Below are positions 1 to 7,441 of a stretch of DNA of 34,177 nucleotides, in pieces. The position numbers were made by a program, and so were the translations under genes. The notes beneath the pieces were generated by a model. That model saw only the letters and a program-made list of their open reading frames with translations, did no database searches and had not been told where the DNA came from. The DNA is taken from the NCBI RefSeq assembly GCF_017549005.1, contig NZ_JAFYYT010000016.1:1-34177 (forward strand), read 5' to 3'. This stretch comes from Ruminococcus sp. GTDB lineage: Bacteria > Bacillota > Clostridia > Oscillospirales > Ruminococcaceae. Position 1 is the first letter of the stretch; each line of letters opens with the position of its first letter.

Positions 1-987
1 ACCCTTGCCGTGCTTTGCAGCTACGAGCGAGCACATCTGAGCTGTTGCATTGTGTCTTGCCGAGCCCCACTTGTCGTAGAACTTATATCCGTCGCCTGAG
101 AGATTGCCAAGCTCGGGAGCGTGTGACCAGTCGCCTGTGATTGATCCGAGAAGCACGCCTGCACCGAGTGCAACGTTCTCCCAGTTCATTACCCAGTAGC
201 CGAGAGGGCCGTTCTTGAGGTCGTTGAGGTAGCCCTCGTCCTTTGTTGCCAGGTAGAGCCAGCCTGCTGCCCATGCGAGCTCGTCAGCTGATCCGCTCTC
301 GCCGCTTCCGTAGAACTCACATGAGTAAGTTGCGGGGTTCTGCTTTGAGAAGTTGTAGAGAGCCTTAGCATACTTGAGGTCATCGGGATTCTTGAAGTTT
401 ACATAGTTTGCTGCAAGAGCTGCTGCGTATTCAGCAGTTACGTTTGCAGCGCCGCCTGTGGACCAGAGCATACGGCCTCTGTCGCCCTGAGTCTCAGGGG
501 GACCCCAGTACTGGTGATCTGCATTTCCTTCGCCTTTTTCGATAAGTACCTTCTGTACTGTATCGCCGTTGAGAACTGTAGCGTCGCGGAAGAACTTAGC
601 GAACTTGTCTGTTATAACCTTGAGGTGAGCGGTCTGTCCTGTTGAATCGAAAGCGTCGCCGAATTCGTAGTAAGCCCAGCCGAGAGTAGCTGCTGTGTAG
701 CCCTGTGGCTGACCGAACATAGCGTGGTCGCCGGCATCGTGGAAACCGCCTGGAACTTCGTCGTTAGTGTGGCAGTTGCCTCTCCATGAGAGAGCGCAAT
801 CGGAATTGTCGCCGCACATATTTGCGTCATAGAAATAGAGGGAGTACTGAAGGAGTTTAGCGTAGTTATCGCCGTCTGCTGCATTTGCTGAGAGAGAGGG
901 GGTCACCGCTGCAAGAGGTGAAACAAATGCGGAAACAGCGACTGCGCTGCTGACGAGGGCTGATTTCAGCCTTTTAAATTTTATCAT
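1..987 (-). CDS. GH9 family endoglucanase, N-terminal part (gene continues past the left edge)
   Basis: The minus strand is open from an ATG at 987 to base 1 (329 codons, no stop in the window). Residues 1-36 form a secretion signal (basic start, hydrophobic stretch, cleavage near SLSANA). The mature part opens like glycoside hydrolase family 9: a GGFHDAGDH motif at about 80-88 carries the paired Asp residues that in this family activate the catalytic water, followed by the sequence GYTAATLGWAYYEF and later DHQYWGPPE, all characteristic of the GH9 alpha6/alpha6 barrel. The general acid Glu lies in the C-terminal part outside the window, so completeness, a CBM3 or a dockerin cannot be judged. 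The expected role is secreted hydrolysis of beta-1,4-glucan. A weak ribosome site (GAAGAG) precedes the ATG, and a TATAAT box lies about 50 bp upstream. Confidence 0.93.
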   Translation of the reverse strand, partial: MIKFKRLKSALVSSAVAVSAFVSPLAAVTPSLSANAADGDNYAKLLQYSLYFYDANMCGDNSDCALSWRGNCHTNDEVPGGFHDAGDHAMFGQPQGYTAATLGWAYYEFGDAFDSTGQTAHLKVITDKFAKFFRDATVLNGDTVQKVLIEKGEGNADHQYWGPPETQGDRGRMLWSTGGAANVTAEYAAALAANYVNFKNPDDLKYAKALYNFSKQNPATYSCEFYGSGESGSADELAWAAGWLYLATKDEGYLNDLKNGPLGYWVMNWENVALGAGVLLGSITGDWSHAPELGNLSGDGYKFYDKWGSARHNATAQMCSLVAAKHGKG

Positions 988-1035
988 GTTATCACTCTTC
1001 TTTCAATTTATTTGCCTATAATATGCCTTATTTCC

Positions 1036-1041
1036 ATTATA
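1036..1041 (-). promoter_or_regulatory. Probable -10 box of the GH9 gene
   Basis: On the minus strand the sequence reads CTGTATAATGG about 50 bp upstream of the GH9 start. No convincing -35 hexamer is found at 16-18 bp, which would fit a promoter needing an activator or another sigma factor, or simply a weak site. Confidence 0.4.
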
Positions 1042-1085
1042 CAGGTTTTGCACGAAAAAATGGTTACAAAACAGTAACAGAGAGG

Positions 1086-1445
1086 TTACAGTTTGGTGAA
1101 AAGCGGCATGAAATCCGCATTTTCAGCATAGTGTGTAAAAAAAGCTTCACCCCATTGTGAACTATCACTATAATCTATTGTGCAGCTACCTATACAAAAA
1201 ATGTCCGCGCAAAGAGTACCTTTACGCGGAAAATTAAAGGGAATATGTATCATAACAATTTTGTGCAGGAGCGGATACCGGCTTTCGTACTGACAACAGT
1301 GCAATAAGACAGTTTCGGCCTGTTTCCGCTTTACTGCTGCCCGTAAGGGCGAAAATAAGCTGATCGGCAGCACGGTCAGTTCGCTGCCGCAGTATTGCAA
1401 TATTGAAAAAGGCTTGAAGACTTCAATTTCAAACACCCCTCTCAT
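1086..1445 (-). CDS. Doubtful small ORF, no recognisable family
   Basis: This is an open frame of about 119 codons in the gap between the solute-binding protein and the GH9 gene, on the same strand. It is rich in Cys, Phe and His, with no signal peptide, clear membrane segment or known motif. The ATG at 1445 has no good ribosome site; a purine-rich AGAGGGG overlaps its first codons. A TATAAT lies just upstream (about 1465). The codon mix differs from the GC-balanced neighbours. It may be a non-coding regulatory gap; the alternative is an orphan gene. Confidence 0.22.
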   Translation of the reverse strand: MRGVFEIEVFKPFSILQYCGSELTVLPISLFSPLRAAVKRKQAETVLLHCCQYESRYPLLHKIVMIHIPFNFPRKGTLCADIFCIGSCTIDYSDSSQWGEAFFTHYAENADFMPLFTKL

Positions 1446-1592
1446 ATTTGCTTCTGTAATAATATTATAACATATTTTCAAGAAAATTTGTGAATATTTT
1501 GTGTAAATTTCAACAAACAGCAAAACTTTGTAGAATGCTTCAAATAAGTCTTATGCTGATTGTGACATCGTACAATCAGCGGCTCAGACAGC

Positions 1593-1614
1593 AAAAAGGG
1601 CGGCAAAGCCGCCC
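1593..1614 (-). terminator. Rho-independent terminator of the solute-binding protein gene
   Basis: A perfect 7-bp stem (GGGCGGC / GCCGCCC, 3-nt loop) is followed on the minus strand by five T residues, 34 bp after the stop codon at 1648. Confidence 0.85.
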
Positions 1615-1647
1615 GTATCTCTGTTCCCGGTTATCAATTCTTTGCTC

Positions 1648-3009
1648 TCAGCCGCTGTACTTCGCAAGCTCTTCGTCGATGATCGGCGAAAGCCTGTCGC
1701 GGAGATCGCCCCAGTTGTTGCAGGGGTTGCCGCTTTCGAGGAGAACCGATGTGATATTGTCCATAACTCCCCGCGTTTCAAAGGTGTAGTAGCCGTTTCC
1801 GTACATTCTCGGGCTCATTCCGTAGCCGAAGTCGAAAACAGGAGCGACCTTTGCAGGATCGAGATAGTCCTGTACAGCGTTGTACTGTTCCTCGGTGATG
1901 CCCTTGAGAGCCCTCTCCTTTGCGGAGTCCTTCAGCTCTGTAACGGCAAGGCGCTCACACTTGAGATAAGTCGCTACAGCGCTTCCCTTTGTGGAGTTGT
2001 TCACCAGCATTCGCGCATTTGCCTTGCAGTTGATGTAGTTCTTGTCCGCTCCGGGAGTTTTCGGGAACGGCACGACCATAATATCGTAGTCAGCGTTGTA
2101 TTTGTCGGAAATAGGCAGGCTCCAGTCGCGCGAGCAGTAGAACAGGGTGTTCTGATCGTGGAGGTACATATCGCTCCAGTAGCTGTTGTACAGCCATCTC
2201 ACGCGGAAATCGTTCATAAGCGCCTCGGCGCTCTCGATATACGGGTCGCCTATATTGTTTGTGAAGCTGTTTCCGTCGAAGTTTATGACGGTATGACCCG
2301 TCGAAGCGAGGATAGCTTCTCCGTAAAAGCCGCTTATGCCGAAATGATGGGCGGTTGTCTCGCTTTCGGTGAACTTGTTTACCATTCCCGTGAAAGCGTT
2401 CCAGTCCCATTTGCCCTCTTTATATAAGGTATAGGGGTCGTCAAGTCCCTCCGAGCTAAAAAGCGCTCTGCTGTAGGTGAGCAGATAGGGCTCGGAAAGA
2501 GCGTAGGGCACAACGTAGTGCTGACCCTTGTATGTGAATTTCTCGGCGATATCCTTCATATCGTCCCACAGACCGTCCTCTTCCATGCCGAGCTCCTCAA
2601 AATAGGGGTCGAGGGGCTGGAAAAGGTTCCGTGAAATGCCCTCGGGGAAAACTCCGTCCTCATAGGGGAACATATCCACTTCCTCGCCTGCGGCAAGCAT
2701 TTCCTCCAGCTTTGAGAGCTTGTTTTCGGGAGAAGTCTGCACGTAGTTGACCTTTCCGCCGTAAACGTCCTCGAAAATAGCAAGAGCTGTGGGACGTTCG
2801 CCCTCGGATCTGTTGAGGTCATAGTCCGCAAGCCATGTTATCTCCATGCTGCCCGTCGGCTTTGAGGTAGTCTTGGGAGTTTCCGTGGTGCTTTCGGCGG
2901 GTTTTGTCTCCGTCGGTGTCTTTTTATTCTTTTCGCTACATGAAGCCGTGCTTATCATCACAGCCGCAGAAGCGATGAGAGCCGAAACTGCTCTCCACTT
3001 GTTATTCAT
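1648..3009 (-). CDS. Extracellular solute-binding lipoprotein (ABC family 1 type), orphan
   Basis: The protein has 453 residues from an ATG at 3009 with an AAAGGGG ribosome site; a longer in-frame start at 3120 would add an implausible leader. Residues 1-23 form a lipoprotein signal with the lipidated Cys at 24 (STASC), followed by a Thr/Pro/Lys-rich tether to about 52. The rest has the look of a bacterial family 1 extracellular solute-binding protein (sugar type): VDMFPYEDGVFPEG, then GQHYVVPYALSEPYLLTYSR and a KWDWNAFTGMV segment typical of the lobe hinge. It is rich in aromatic residues suited to stacking on sugars. No permease or ATPase gene is adjacent, so it either serves a transporter encoded elsewhere or works as a binding/sensor protein. 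It has its own terminator and lies between GH9 and a divergent cell-wall gene. The ligand cannot be told. Confidence 0.85.
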   Translation of the reverse strand: MNNKWRAVSALIASAAVMISTASCSEKNKKTPTETKPAESTTETPKTTSKPTGSMEITWLADYDLNRSEGERPTALAIFEDVYGGKVNYVQTSPENKLSKLEEMLAAGEEVDMFPYEDGVFPEGISRNLFQPLDPYFEELGMEEDGLWDDMKDIAEKFTYKGQHYVVPYALSEPYLLTYSRALFSSEGLDDPYTLYKEGKWDWNAFTGMVNKFTESETTAHHFGISGFYGEAILASTGHTVINFDGNSFTNNIGDPYIESAEALMNDFRVRWLYNSYWSDMYLHDQNTLFYCSRDWSLPISDKYNADYDIMVVPFPKTPGADKNYINCKANARMLVNNSTKGSAVATYLKCERLAVTELKDSAKERALKGITEEQYNAVQDYLDPAKVAPVFDFGYGMSPRMYGNGYYTFETRGVMDNITSVLLESGNPCNNWGDLRDRLSPIIDEELAKYSG

Positions 3010-3237
3010 TAAAATAGCCCCTTTCGGAAGCTGCAAAGGCGCAGCCATATCTATATTATTATACTCGTTTAGGGGCTGCCTGTCAAGTTTGGAGCCCATA
3101 TCCTGTGAATATTCCCGCAACTGCGTTTTTTCTGCATGAAAACAGGTTTTTCGGTACTTCCTTTGGTAAAAAATGCCAAAAACAGGGTTCGTTATCTGTC
3201 AGGTTGTTAAAAAAATGCGGAAACTATAGAAAATTGC

Positions 3238-3266
3238 GTGACATTTTAAAACTGCTGTGATATAAT
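3238..3266 (+). promoter_or_regulatory. Sigma-A promoter of the D,D-carboxypeptidase gene
   Basis: GTGACA (3238-3243), a 17-bp spacer and an extended -10 TGATATAAT (box 3261-3266) lie 74 bp upstream of the ATG at 3340. Confidence 0.85.
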
Positions 3267-3271
3267 AATAG

Positions 3272-3336
3272 GGAAGTTTTAATAAAAACGGGCAGTAATA
3301 TACCTTCCGCCCGATAAATACAGAAAGGGATTTATC
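3272..3336 (+). promoter_or_regulatory. Structured 5' leader with interlocking stems and masked ribosome site
   Basis: Three complementary pairs can be drawn in the leader. GGAAG (3272-3276) pairs with CTTCC (3304-3308), and CGGGC (3289-3293) pairs with GCCCG (3309-3313). These two interlace, which is a pseudoknot order. GATAAA (3313-3318) pairs with TTTATC (3331-3336) and places the AGAAAGGGA ribosome site in its loop. It matches no riboswitch family known to me. An 18-base block of this leader (3313-3330) recurs exactly at 30782-30799. Confidence 0.4.
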
Positions 3337-3339
3337 AAA

Positions 3340-4473
3340 ATGGACAATAACAGATACAGTTCTAACCGTCCCCGCAGAAAAGTATCCCGCAGGACATACA
3401 GAAACAGGCGCCTTGCAGCGCTTGCTATCATAGCGCTTCTTGTGCTGATCCTTATCGTTCTTATTGCAAATGCCTGCGCTGACGGCAAGGATAAGAAAAA
3501 GCCTGCAGACAGCAAGACAGCTTCGACAATGACTACGACCACTACCGTTACCGATGCGGCTATAGTTACCACATCGACTACTACAGCTGTAGCTACGGTC
3601 CCGAAGAACGACAGCGATTTCAAGCTCGACAGACAGACTATCTCGATCATGGTAGGCGAGAGCGATATGCCGAGAGTCCTTGAGTACCCCGAGGGTACCG
3701 TTGAAGCCGACGAAAGATGGACTTCAAGCGACAAGGAGATAGCTACCGTTGACAGCTACGGACATATAACAGGAGTTGCCCCCGGCGTATGCTACGTTAT
3801 CCTCAAATCTGCTGCCGATCTCAATCAGGAAGTAATGATAAAGGTAACTGTACGCGGAGAAGCCTCCGACGAAGATGATGATACGACTACAAAGCCTCAG
3901 TCCAGCAGGACTGAGGCTCCAGCCCCCCCTGTACATGATACAGAGGGGCTTACTTATATAGACGGGATCTTGCTGGTGAACAAGGAATACGGCGTACCTG
4001 CCACCTTTGAGCCGAAGCTCGAGCAGATATGCTACGACAAGTTCAATGAGCTGTCCACAGCTGCCGCAAAGGAGGGGCTGAGCATTTATATCAGCTCGGG
4101 ATACCGCTCGTATAAGGATCAGGAGACGATATACAACAACTACATTGAAGATGAAAAAAAGAAAGGCAACAGCGAGTCTGAGGCAAAGAAAATAGTCGAT
4201 ACATATTCTGCAAGGCCGGGCTATTCCGAGCATCAGTCGGGACTTTGCATAGACGTTAACACTATAAACGACGCTTTCGGATATACTCCCGAAGCTGCAT
4301 GGCTTGCGGAGCACGCTCACGAATACGGCTTCATAATCCGCTATCCGCAGGGAAAAGAAGCGATCACGGGCTATCAGTACGAGCCGTGGCATATAAGATA
4401 TGTGGGCTCTAAGGTAGCGGATAAGATATACAAGAACGGTCAGTGCCTTGAGGAGTACCTCAACGTTGGCTGA
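3340..4473 (+). CDS. VanY-type D-alanyl-D-alanine carboxypeptidase with Ig-like domain
   Basis: This 377-residue membrane-anchored cell-wall enzyme is expected to cleave the terminal D-Ala from peptidoglycan stem peptides outside the cell. A basic N-terminus (RPRRK, RRTYRNRR) precedes one membrane helix at about 25-45. A Thr-rich linker follows (60-86), then a bacterial Ig-like group 2 domain at about 95-173 (DRQTISIMVGES ... ITGVAPGVCYV), a second linker with Thr and Pro, and the catalytic M15B/VanY domain at about 205-360. Zinc ligands and catalytic residues are visible: His298 and Asp305 in SEHQSGLCIDV, then Glu348 and His351 in YEPWHIRYVG. The start has an AGAAAGGGA site 7 nt upstream. 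It is transcribed alone, between its own promoter and terminator. No vancomycin-resistance genes are nearby, so it is a housekeeping wall-trimming enzyme. Confidence 0.93.
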   Translation: MDNNRYSSNRPRRKVSRRTYRNRRLAALAIIALLVLILIVLIANACADGKDKKKPADSKTASTMTTTTTVTDAAIVTTSTTTAVATVPKNDSDFKLDRQTISIMVGESDMPRVLEYPEGTVEADERWTSSDKEIATVDSYGHITGVAPGVCYVILKSAADLNQEVMIKVTVRGEASDEDDDTTTKPQSSRTEAPAPPVHDTEGLTYIDGILLVNKEYGVPATFEPKLEQICYDKFNELSTAAAKEGLSIYISSGYRSYKDQETIYNNYIEDEKKKGNSESEAKKIVDTYSARPGYSEHQSGLCIDVNTINDAFGYTPEAAWLAEHAHEYGFIIRYPQGKEAITGYQYEPWHIRYVGSKVADKIYKNGQCLEEYLNVG

Positions 4474-4481
4474 CGAAAGCC

Positions 4482-4508
4482 CCCCTGTCAGCGGACAGGG
4501 GATTTTAA
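4482..4508 (+). terminator. Terminator after the carboxypeptidase gene
   Basis: A perfect 8-bp GC-rich stem (CCCCTGTC / GACAGGGG, 4-nt loop, 4482-4501) is followed by ATTTTAAT. The T tract is short, so some read-through into rsmE is likely; no separate rsmE promoter is seen. Confidence 0.65.
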
Positions 4509-4535
4509 TATAAAATAAGGAACAGGCGGTGCTTT

Positions 4536-5261
4536 ATGCCACGATTTTTTACAAACGAGATAGACGAAAACAATATTGTCCTCACGGGCAGCGACGCAAA
4601 CCACATCGGACGCTCCCTGCGCATGAGAACTGGTGAAGCGGTCACGGTCTGCTGCAACGGTATCGACTACTGCTGCACTATCGGCAGTATCACTCCCGAT
4701 ACGGTGTACCTCGACCTTGTGGAAAAGCACAGGTGCGCTGCCGAGCCGAATGTGGAAGTTACGCTGTTTCAGGCGGTCCCCAAGCTCGACAAGCTGGAAT
4801 ACATCATACAGAAAAGCGTTGAACTGGGCGTATCACGGATAGTTCCCGTGCTCACAAGGCGCTGCGTTTCCCGCCCCGACGAGAAGGAATTTGAGAAGAA
4901 AAAGCTCCCGAGGCTCAACAAAATAGCCGAAGAAGCCGCAAAACAGTCGGGAAGGGGCGTGATACCCGAGGTAACACCTGTGGTCAGCCTGAAAGAAGCT
5001 CTCTCCATGATGGAAAAGCTTGACAGGACGATACTTCTCTATGAGGAAGAGGGCGGCTGCTCCTTCGGAAAAGTGGATCTTGAGGGCGTTAAGAGCATAG
5101 GGTTGTTCATCGGGAGCGAGGGCGGATTTGACCGTGAAGAGGCGGAAGCTGCCGTAAAAATAGGCGCAAAACAGGTGTGGCTGGGCAGGAGGATACTGCG
5201 TTGTGAAACTGCACCAATAACCGCCCTGTCAATTTTGATGTTTTTAACAAATAATATGTAA
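4536..5261 (+). CDS. rsmE: 16S rRNA (uracil-1498-N3)-methyltransferase RsmE
   Basis: The protein has 241 residues, the normal length of RsmE, which methylates U1498 of 16S rRNA in the 30S decoding region using S-adenosylmethionine. The N-terminal PUA-like domain (about 1-70: RFF, GSDANHIGRSLRM) binds RNA. The SPOUT methyltransferase domain follows, with the knot signatures GSEGGFDREEA at 193-203 and LGRRILRCETAP at 216-227. The conserved LDKLEYIIQKSVELGV helix is also present. An AAGGAACAGG-type site precedes the ATG. It lies 62 bp behind the carboxypeptidase and ends just before the promoter of the next small gene. Confidence 0.96.
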   Translation: MPRFFTNEIDENNIVLTGSDANHIGRSLRMRTGEAVTVCCNGIDYCCTIGSITPDTVYLDLVEKHRCAAEPNVEVTLFQAVPKLDKLEYIIQKSVELGVSRIVPVLTRRCVSRPDEKEFEKKKLPRLNKIAEEAAKQSGRGVIPEVTPVVSLKEALSMMEKLDRTILLYEEEGGCSFGKVDLEGVKSIGLFIGSEGGFDREEAEAAVKIGAKQVWLGRRILRCETAPITALSILMFLTNNM

Positions 5262-5265
5262 GCAG

Positions 5266-5294
5266 TTGAAATTTCAGAAAAGGTATGGTATAAT
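5266..5294 (+). promoter_or_regulatory. Sigma-A promoter of the small acidic membrane protein gene
   Basis: TTGAAA (5266-5271), a 17-bp spacer and TATAAT (5289-5294) start right after the rsmE stop. The leader holds a hairpin (CCGATC / GATCGG, about 5312-5330). Confidence 0.85.
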
Positions 5295-5368
5295 ATTTAT
5301 AGATTATCGCAATCCGATCGCAAGCGGATCGGTAATACTAATTCTTGCGGAGAAAAGAGGAAATTGAT

Positions 5369-5617
5369 ATGAATAAGTTTTTAGTTGCAATTTTAGCTGC
5401 AGGCGCAGCAGCAGCCGTTGGATATGTCGCTGTACAGGCTCTCAAGGATAAGGGTTCAGATTCAGATTATGACGATGATGATTACGATGATTTTGATAAC
5501 TTTGACGCAGACGAGAGCGTTGATTTTGAAATAAGCGATGAGAACGCTGATGAAAACAAGGCTGAGGAAGAAGCAGAGGACGCTGAGAAGGCTGATTCTG
5601 AGGACGCTGAGGACTGA
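5369..5617 (+). CDS. Small membrane-anchored acidic protein of unknown function
   Basis: This 82-residue protein starts at the ATG at 5369, which has an AGAGGA site; the longer frame from 5345 lacks one. Residues 1-27 form a hydrophobic Ala/Val-rich helix (LVAILAAGAAAAVGYVAVQAL) that may anchor it or act as an uncleaved signal. The rest is almost purely acidic and low-complexity: Asp/Tyr runs (DYDDDDYDDFD) and then Glu/Ala-rich repeats. No enzyme motif is seen. It has its own promoter and a strong terminator and is monocistronic. It may be a highly charged membrane-surface or ion-binding protein. I do not recognise a family. Confidence 0.75.
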   Translation: MNKFLVAILAAGAAAAVGYVAVQALKDKGSDSDYDDDDYDDFDNFDADESVDFEISDENADENKAEEEAEDAEKADSEDAED

Positions 5618-5624
5618 TAATTGC

Positions 5625-5656
5625 AAGGGAGCTGAAAAAGCTCCCTTTTATTTTAC
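5625..5656 (+). terminator. Strong intrinsic terminator
   Basis: A perfect 9-bp stem (AAGGGAGCT / AGCTCCCTT, 5-nt loop) is followed by TTTATTTTA, 8 bp after the stop codon. Confidence 0.93.
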
Positions 5657-5747
5657 ATTCCGACCTGTTTCTTTTTATTTCCGCGGCAAAAAAACGCTGA
5701 AACCAACGTTTATTATTGTGTGAAGTTACAAATCGTATTATCATGGC

Positions 5748-5776
5748 TTGACAATCGCATATCGTTCTGATATAAT
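5748..5776 (+). promoter_or_regulatory. Consensus promoter of the tRNA cluster
   Basis: A perfect TTGACA (5748-5753), a 17-bp spacer and an extended perfect -10 TGATATAAT (box 5771-5776) lie 41 bp upstream of tRNA-Pro. This is what a stable-RNA promoter should look like. Confidence 0.96.
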
Positions 5777-5817
5777 ATAAAAGCTGTCCGTCAAGGATTG
5801 GTGAATGAAGAAAGATC

Positions 5818-5894
5818 CGAGGCGTAACTCAGTTTGGTAGAGTGCTTGCTTTGGGAGCAAGATGCCGCAGGTTCGAGTCCTGTCGCCTCGACCA
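5818..5894 (+). tRNA. tRNA-Pro (anticodon TGG)
   Basis: The sequence folds as a standard cloverleaf. The acceptor stem is CGAGGCG / CGCCTCG with an encoded ACCA end. The anticodon stem is CTTGC / GCAAG, with loop TTTGGGA giving anticodon TGG. The T arm carries GGTTCGAGTCC. It is 77 nt long. Confidence 0.97.
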
Positions 5895-5922
5895 GTTTTT
5901 TCAAAAAATCCAAAAAAAGTAC

Positions 5923-5951
5923 TTGACAAACAAAGGCAAGTGTGATATAAT
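5923..5951 (+). promoter_or_regulatory. Second consensus promoter, upstream of tRNA-Thr
   Basis: TTGACA (5923-5928), a 17-bp spacer and an extended -10 TGATATAAT (box 5946-5951) sit in the 71-bp gap between tRNA-Pro and tRNA-Thr. tRNA-Thr and tRNA-Tyr can therefore be made independently of tRNA-Pro. Confidence 0.95.
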
Positions 5952-5965
5952 AATTAAGCATTAGC

Positions 5966-6041
5966 GCTGGTGTAGCTCAGTTGGTAGAGCAGCTGATTTG
6001 TAATCAGCAGGTCGGGGGTTCGAGTCCGTCCACCAGCTCCA
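5966..6041 (+). tRNA. tRNA-Thr (anticodon TGT)
   Basis: The acceptor stem is GCTGGTG / CACCAGC with discriminator T and encoded CCA. The anticodon stem is GCTGA / TCAGC, with loop TTTGTAA giving anticodon TGT. The T loop is GTTCGAG. It is 76 nt long. Confidence 0.97.
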
Positions 6042-6077
6042 TTATTTTGCCTTGCGGCAAAGTATTTTCAATCCTAT

Positions 6078-6163
6078 GGGAGAGTTCCCGAGTGGCCAAA
6101 GGGGGCAGACTGTAAATCTGTTGCTTTTCAGCTTCGATGGTCCGAATCCATCCTCTCCCACCA
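6078..6163 (+). tRNA. tRNA-Tyr (anticodon GTA)
   Basis: This is a class II tRNA of 86 nt with a long variable arm. The acceptor stem is GGGAGAG / CTCTCCC followed by ACCA. The anticodon loop CTGTAAA gives anticodon GTA. It shares a transcript with tRNA-Thr, 36 nt upstream. Confidence 0.97.
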
Positions 6164-6168
6164 GAAAC

Positions 6169-6195
6169 GCCCCGAAAATTTTCGGGGCTGTTTTT
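6169..6195 (+). terminator. Terminator of the tRNA cluster
   Basis: A perfect palindrome (GCCCCGAAAA / TTTTCGGGGC, 6169-6188) is followed by TG and then TTTTT, 5 bp after tRNA-Tyr. Confidence 0.95.
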
Positions 6196-6216
6196 GTTTG
6201 ACACTGCAACTTTTAA

Positions 6217-6245
6217 CCTTGCATTTCCTCTGCAAGGGCTTTTTT
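6217..6245 (+). terminator. Second terminator in tandem
   Basis: A CCTTGCA / TGCAAGG stem with a 7-nt loop is followed by GC and six T residues. It backs up the terminator 20 bp earlier. An isolated TTGACA (6198-6203) lies between the two but has no matching -10. Confidence 0.85.
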
Positions 6246-6323
6246 ATGTCCGGAAAAAAAGAGGATTTGCACTGAAATTCAGCTTTAATGTTCAGAAATG
6301 TATAAAGAATGTAGGTGGATAAA

Positions 6324-6866
6324 ATGGTAAAAGCCAATGTTAAATACGACATTAAAGTCCATTCGGCAGCAATAAGATCGTCGATACCCTACAGGGCATA
6401 CCGCGCTCTCGCTGTGGTGGGCGGTGTGAATTTCATACTCCTTTCTTTTGTAATAGTCATAACCGCATGGTCAAGGCACAGGATCACCGTTGACCTGATA
6501 CTCCTGCTGTCAGTATTCCTCGGTATATTCGTGGGAAGCACGATAAAGCTGCTGATGATGAATCCCGTAAGATCGTTCAGGAAGCATTCTGCGTACTACC
6601 CCGGTCTTAGATATGAAGTCACTGTTGGCGGCGAGAATATCGAGCTCGTATCAGAGGCGGAAAATTTCCGCAAAAACGCTGTATACAGCTGTTCGCGCAT
6701 AGTCTCTGCCCGTGAGACCATGGGGTATTTCAAGATAAATATCGCCGAGGCCGGAAGTATCATGCTCTCGGATACCGATATCACAGAGGGTACCGCCGAG
6801 GAACTCAGGAACTTCCTGACAGCCACTCTCGGCAAGAGATACACGACAAAGGAGGGCTGGATATGA
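6324..6866 (+). CDS. YcxB-like membrane protein, copy 1
   Basis: The protein has 180 residues from the ATG at 6324, with a TAGGTGG site; a GTG 9 bp earlier is in frame but less likely. Two membrane helices (about 28-50 and 58-82) are followed by a cytoplasmic C-terminal domain. That domain has the pattern of YcxB-type proteins: YEVTVGGENIELVSEA, then Y-S-x2-R-I-V-S-A-R-E-T-x-GYFKI and an ending with ELRNFLTATLGKRY. Function in the family is unknown. It overlaps the next gene by 4 bp (ATGA) and is a diverged paralogue of it. No strong promoter is seen; a TATAAA at 6301 is a weak candidate. Confidence 0.72.
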   Translation: MVKANVKYDIKVHSAAIRSSIPYRAYRALAVVGGVNFILLSFVIVITAWSRHRITVDLILLLSVFLGIFVGSTIKLLMMNPVRSFRKHSAYYPGLRYEVTVGGENIELVSEAENFRKNAVYSCSRIVSARETMGYFKINIAEAGSIMLSDTDITEGTAEELRNFLTATLGKRYTTKEGWI

Positions 6867-7387
6867 TCGCTGTTAGGACCAAGCCGTCCCGTGAAAGCCT
6901 TGCAAGGCTGTGGAAGGTGCAGGCTTCACCTGCGCGTACCATCGCCGCACTTGCGGTATTTCTTCTCATTATGGCAGTCACGCTCATATCCACTGTCATT
7001 TCGTTAAAAAAATGCAACGGCAGTATACTGCTCGTTGTTCTTGCAGTTGTGACAGCCTGTGCCGATATCATTGTAATTGTAAGAACGGTCCGCCTCCCTT
7101 CAAAAAGGTATGCCGCTGTTCAGAAAAGCGTTCCCGATCTCAGGAGCGAGTACACTTTCGGCGATGATCATTTCACAATACATAATGAGTGTACAGGCAT
7201 AAACGAGCATATTAAGCTGAAGTATTCCACAGTTAAAAAGGTAGTGTACAATGAATGCTGGTTCGTTGTGATAACGGGCTCCGGAAATGGCATTGCCTTC
7301 CATGAGAACAGCTTCGCAAACGGCACTCCTCAGGAGCTGTCGGCTCTGCTCCGCGAAAAGATAGGAAAGAAGTACAAGGTAAGGTAA
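6863..7387 (+). CDS. YcxB-like membrane protein, copy 2
   Basis: The protein has 174 residues and its start overlaps the upstream stop as ATGA, so translation is coupled. Its layout equals the preceding gene. A basic N-terminus leads to two helices (about 25-48 and 54-74). A soluble domain follows with the same order of motifs: SEYTFGDDHFTIHN, a TVKKVVYNECWFVVITGSG strand pair, and a C-terminal ELSALLREKIGKKYKV matching the partner's ending. The two proteins are probably a duplicated pair that assembles together. Function is unknown. A short hairpin (about 7389-7406) without a T tract follows, then typA. Confidence 0.72.
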   Translation: MIAVRTKPSRESLARLWKVQASPARTIAALAVFLLIMAVTLISTVISLKKCNGSILLVVLAVVTACADIIVIVRTVRLPSKRYAAVQKSVPDLRSEYTFGDDHFTIHNECTGINEHIKLKYSTVKKVVYNECWFVVITGSGNGIAFHENSFANGTPQELSALLREKIGKKYKVR

Positions 7388-7441
7388 AAAGCGGCTCAAA
7401 GCCGTTCACATAGAGACAAATCTTTATGGAGGAAAGAAAAT

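Noticed and set aside
1642-2427. 261-codon plus-strand ORF
   Set aside because: It is antisense to the solute-binding lipoprotein, with no ribosome site or family features.
5741-6352. Minus-strand ORFs over the tRNA genes (for example GDRTRTCGILLPKQALYQTELR)
   Set aside because: They are translations of the antisense of tRNA-Pro and tRNA-Tyr, a well-known annotation artefact.
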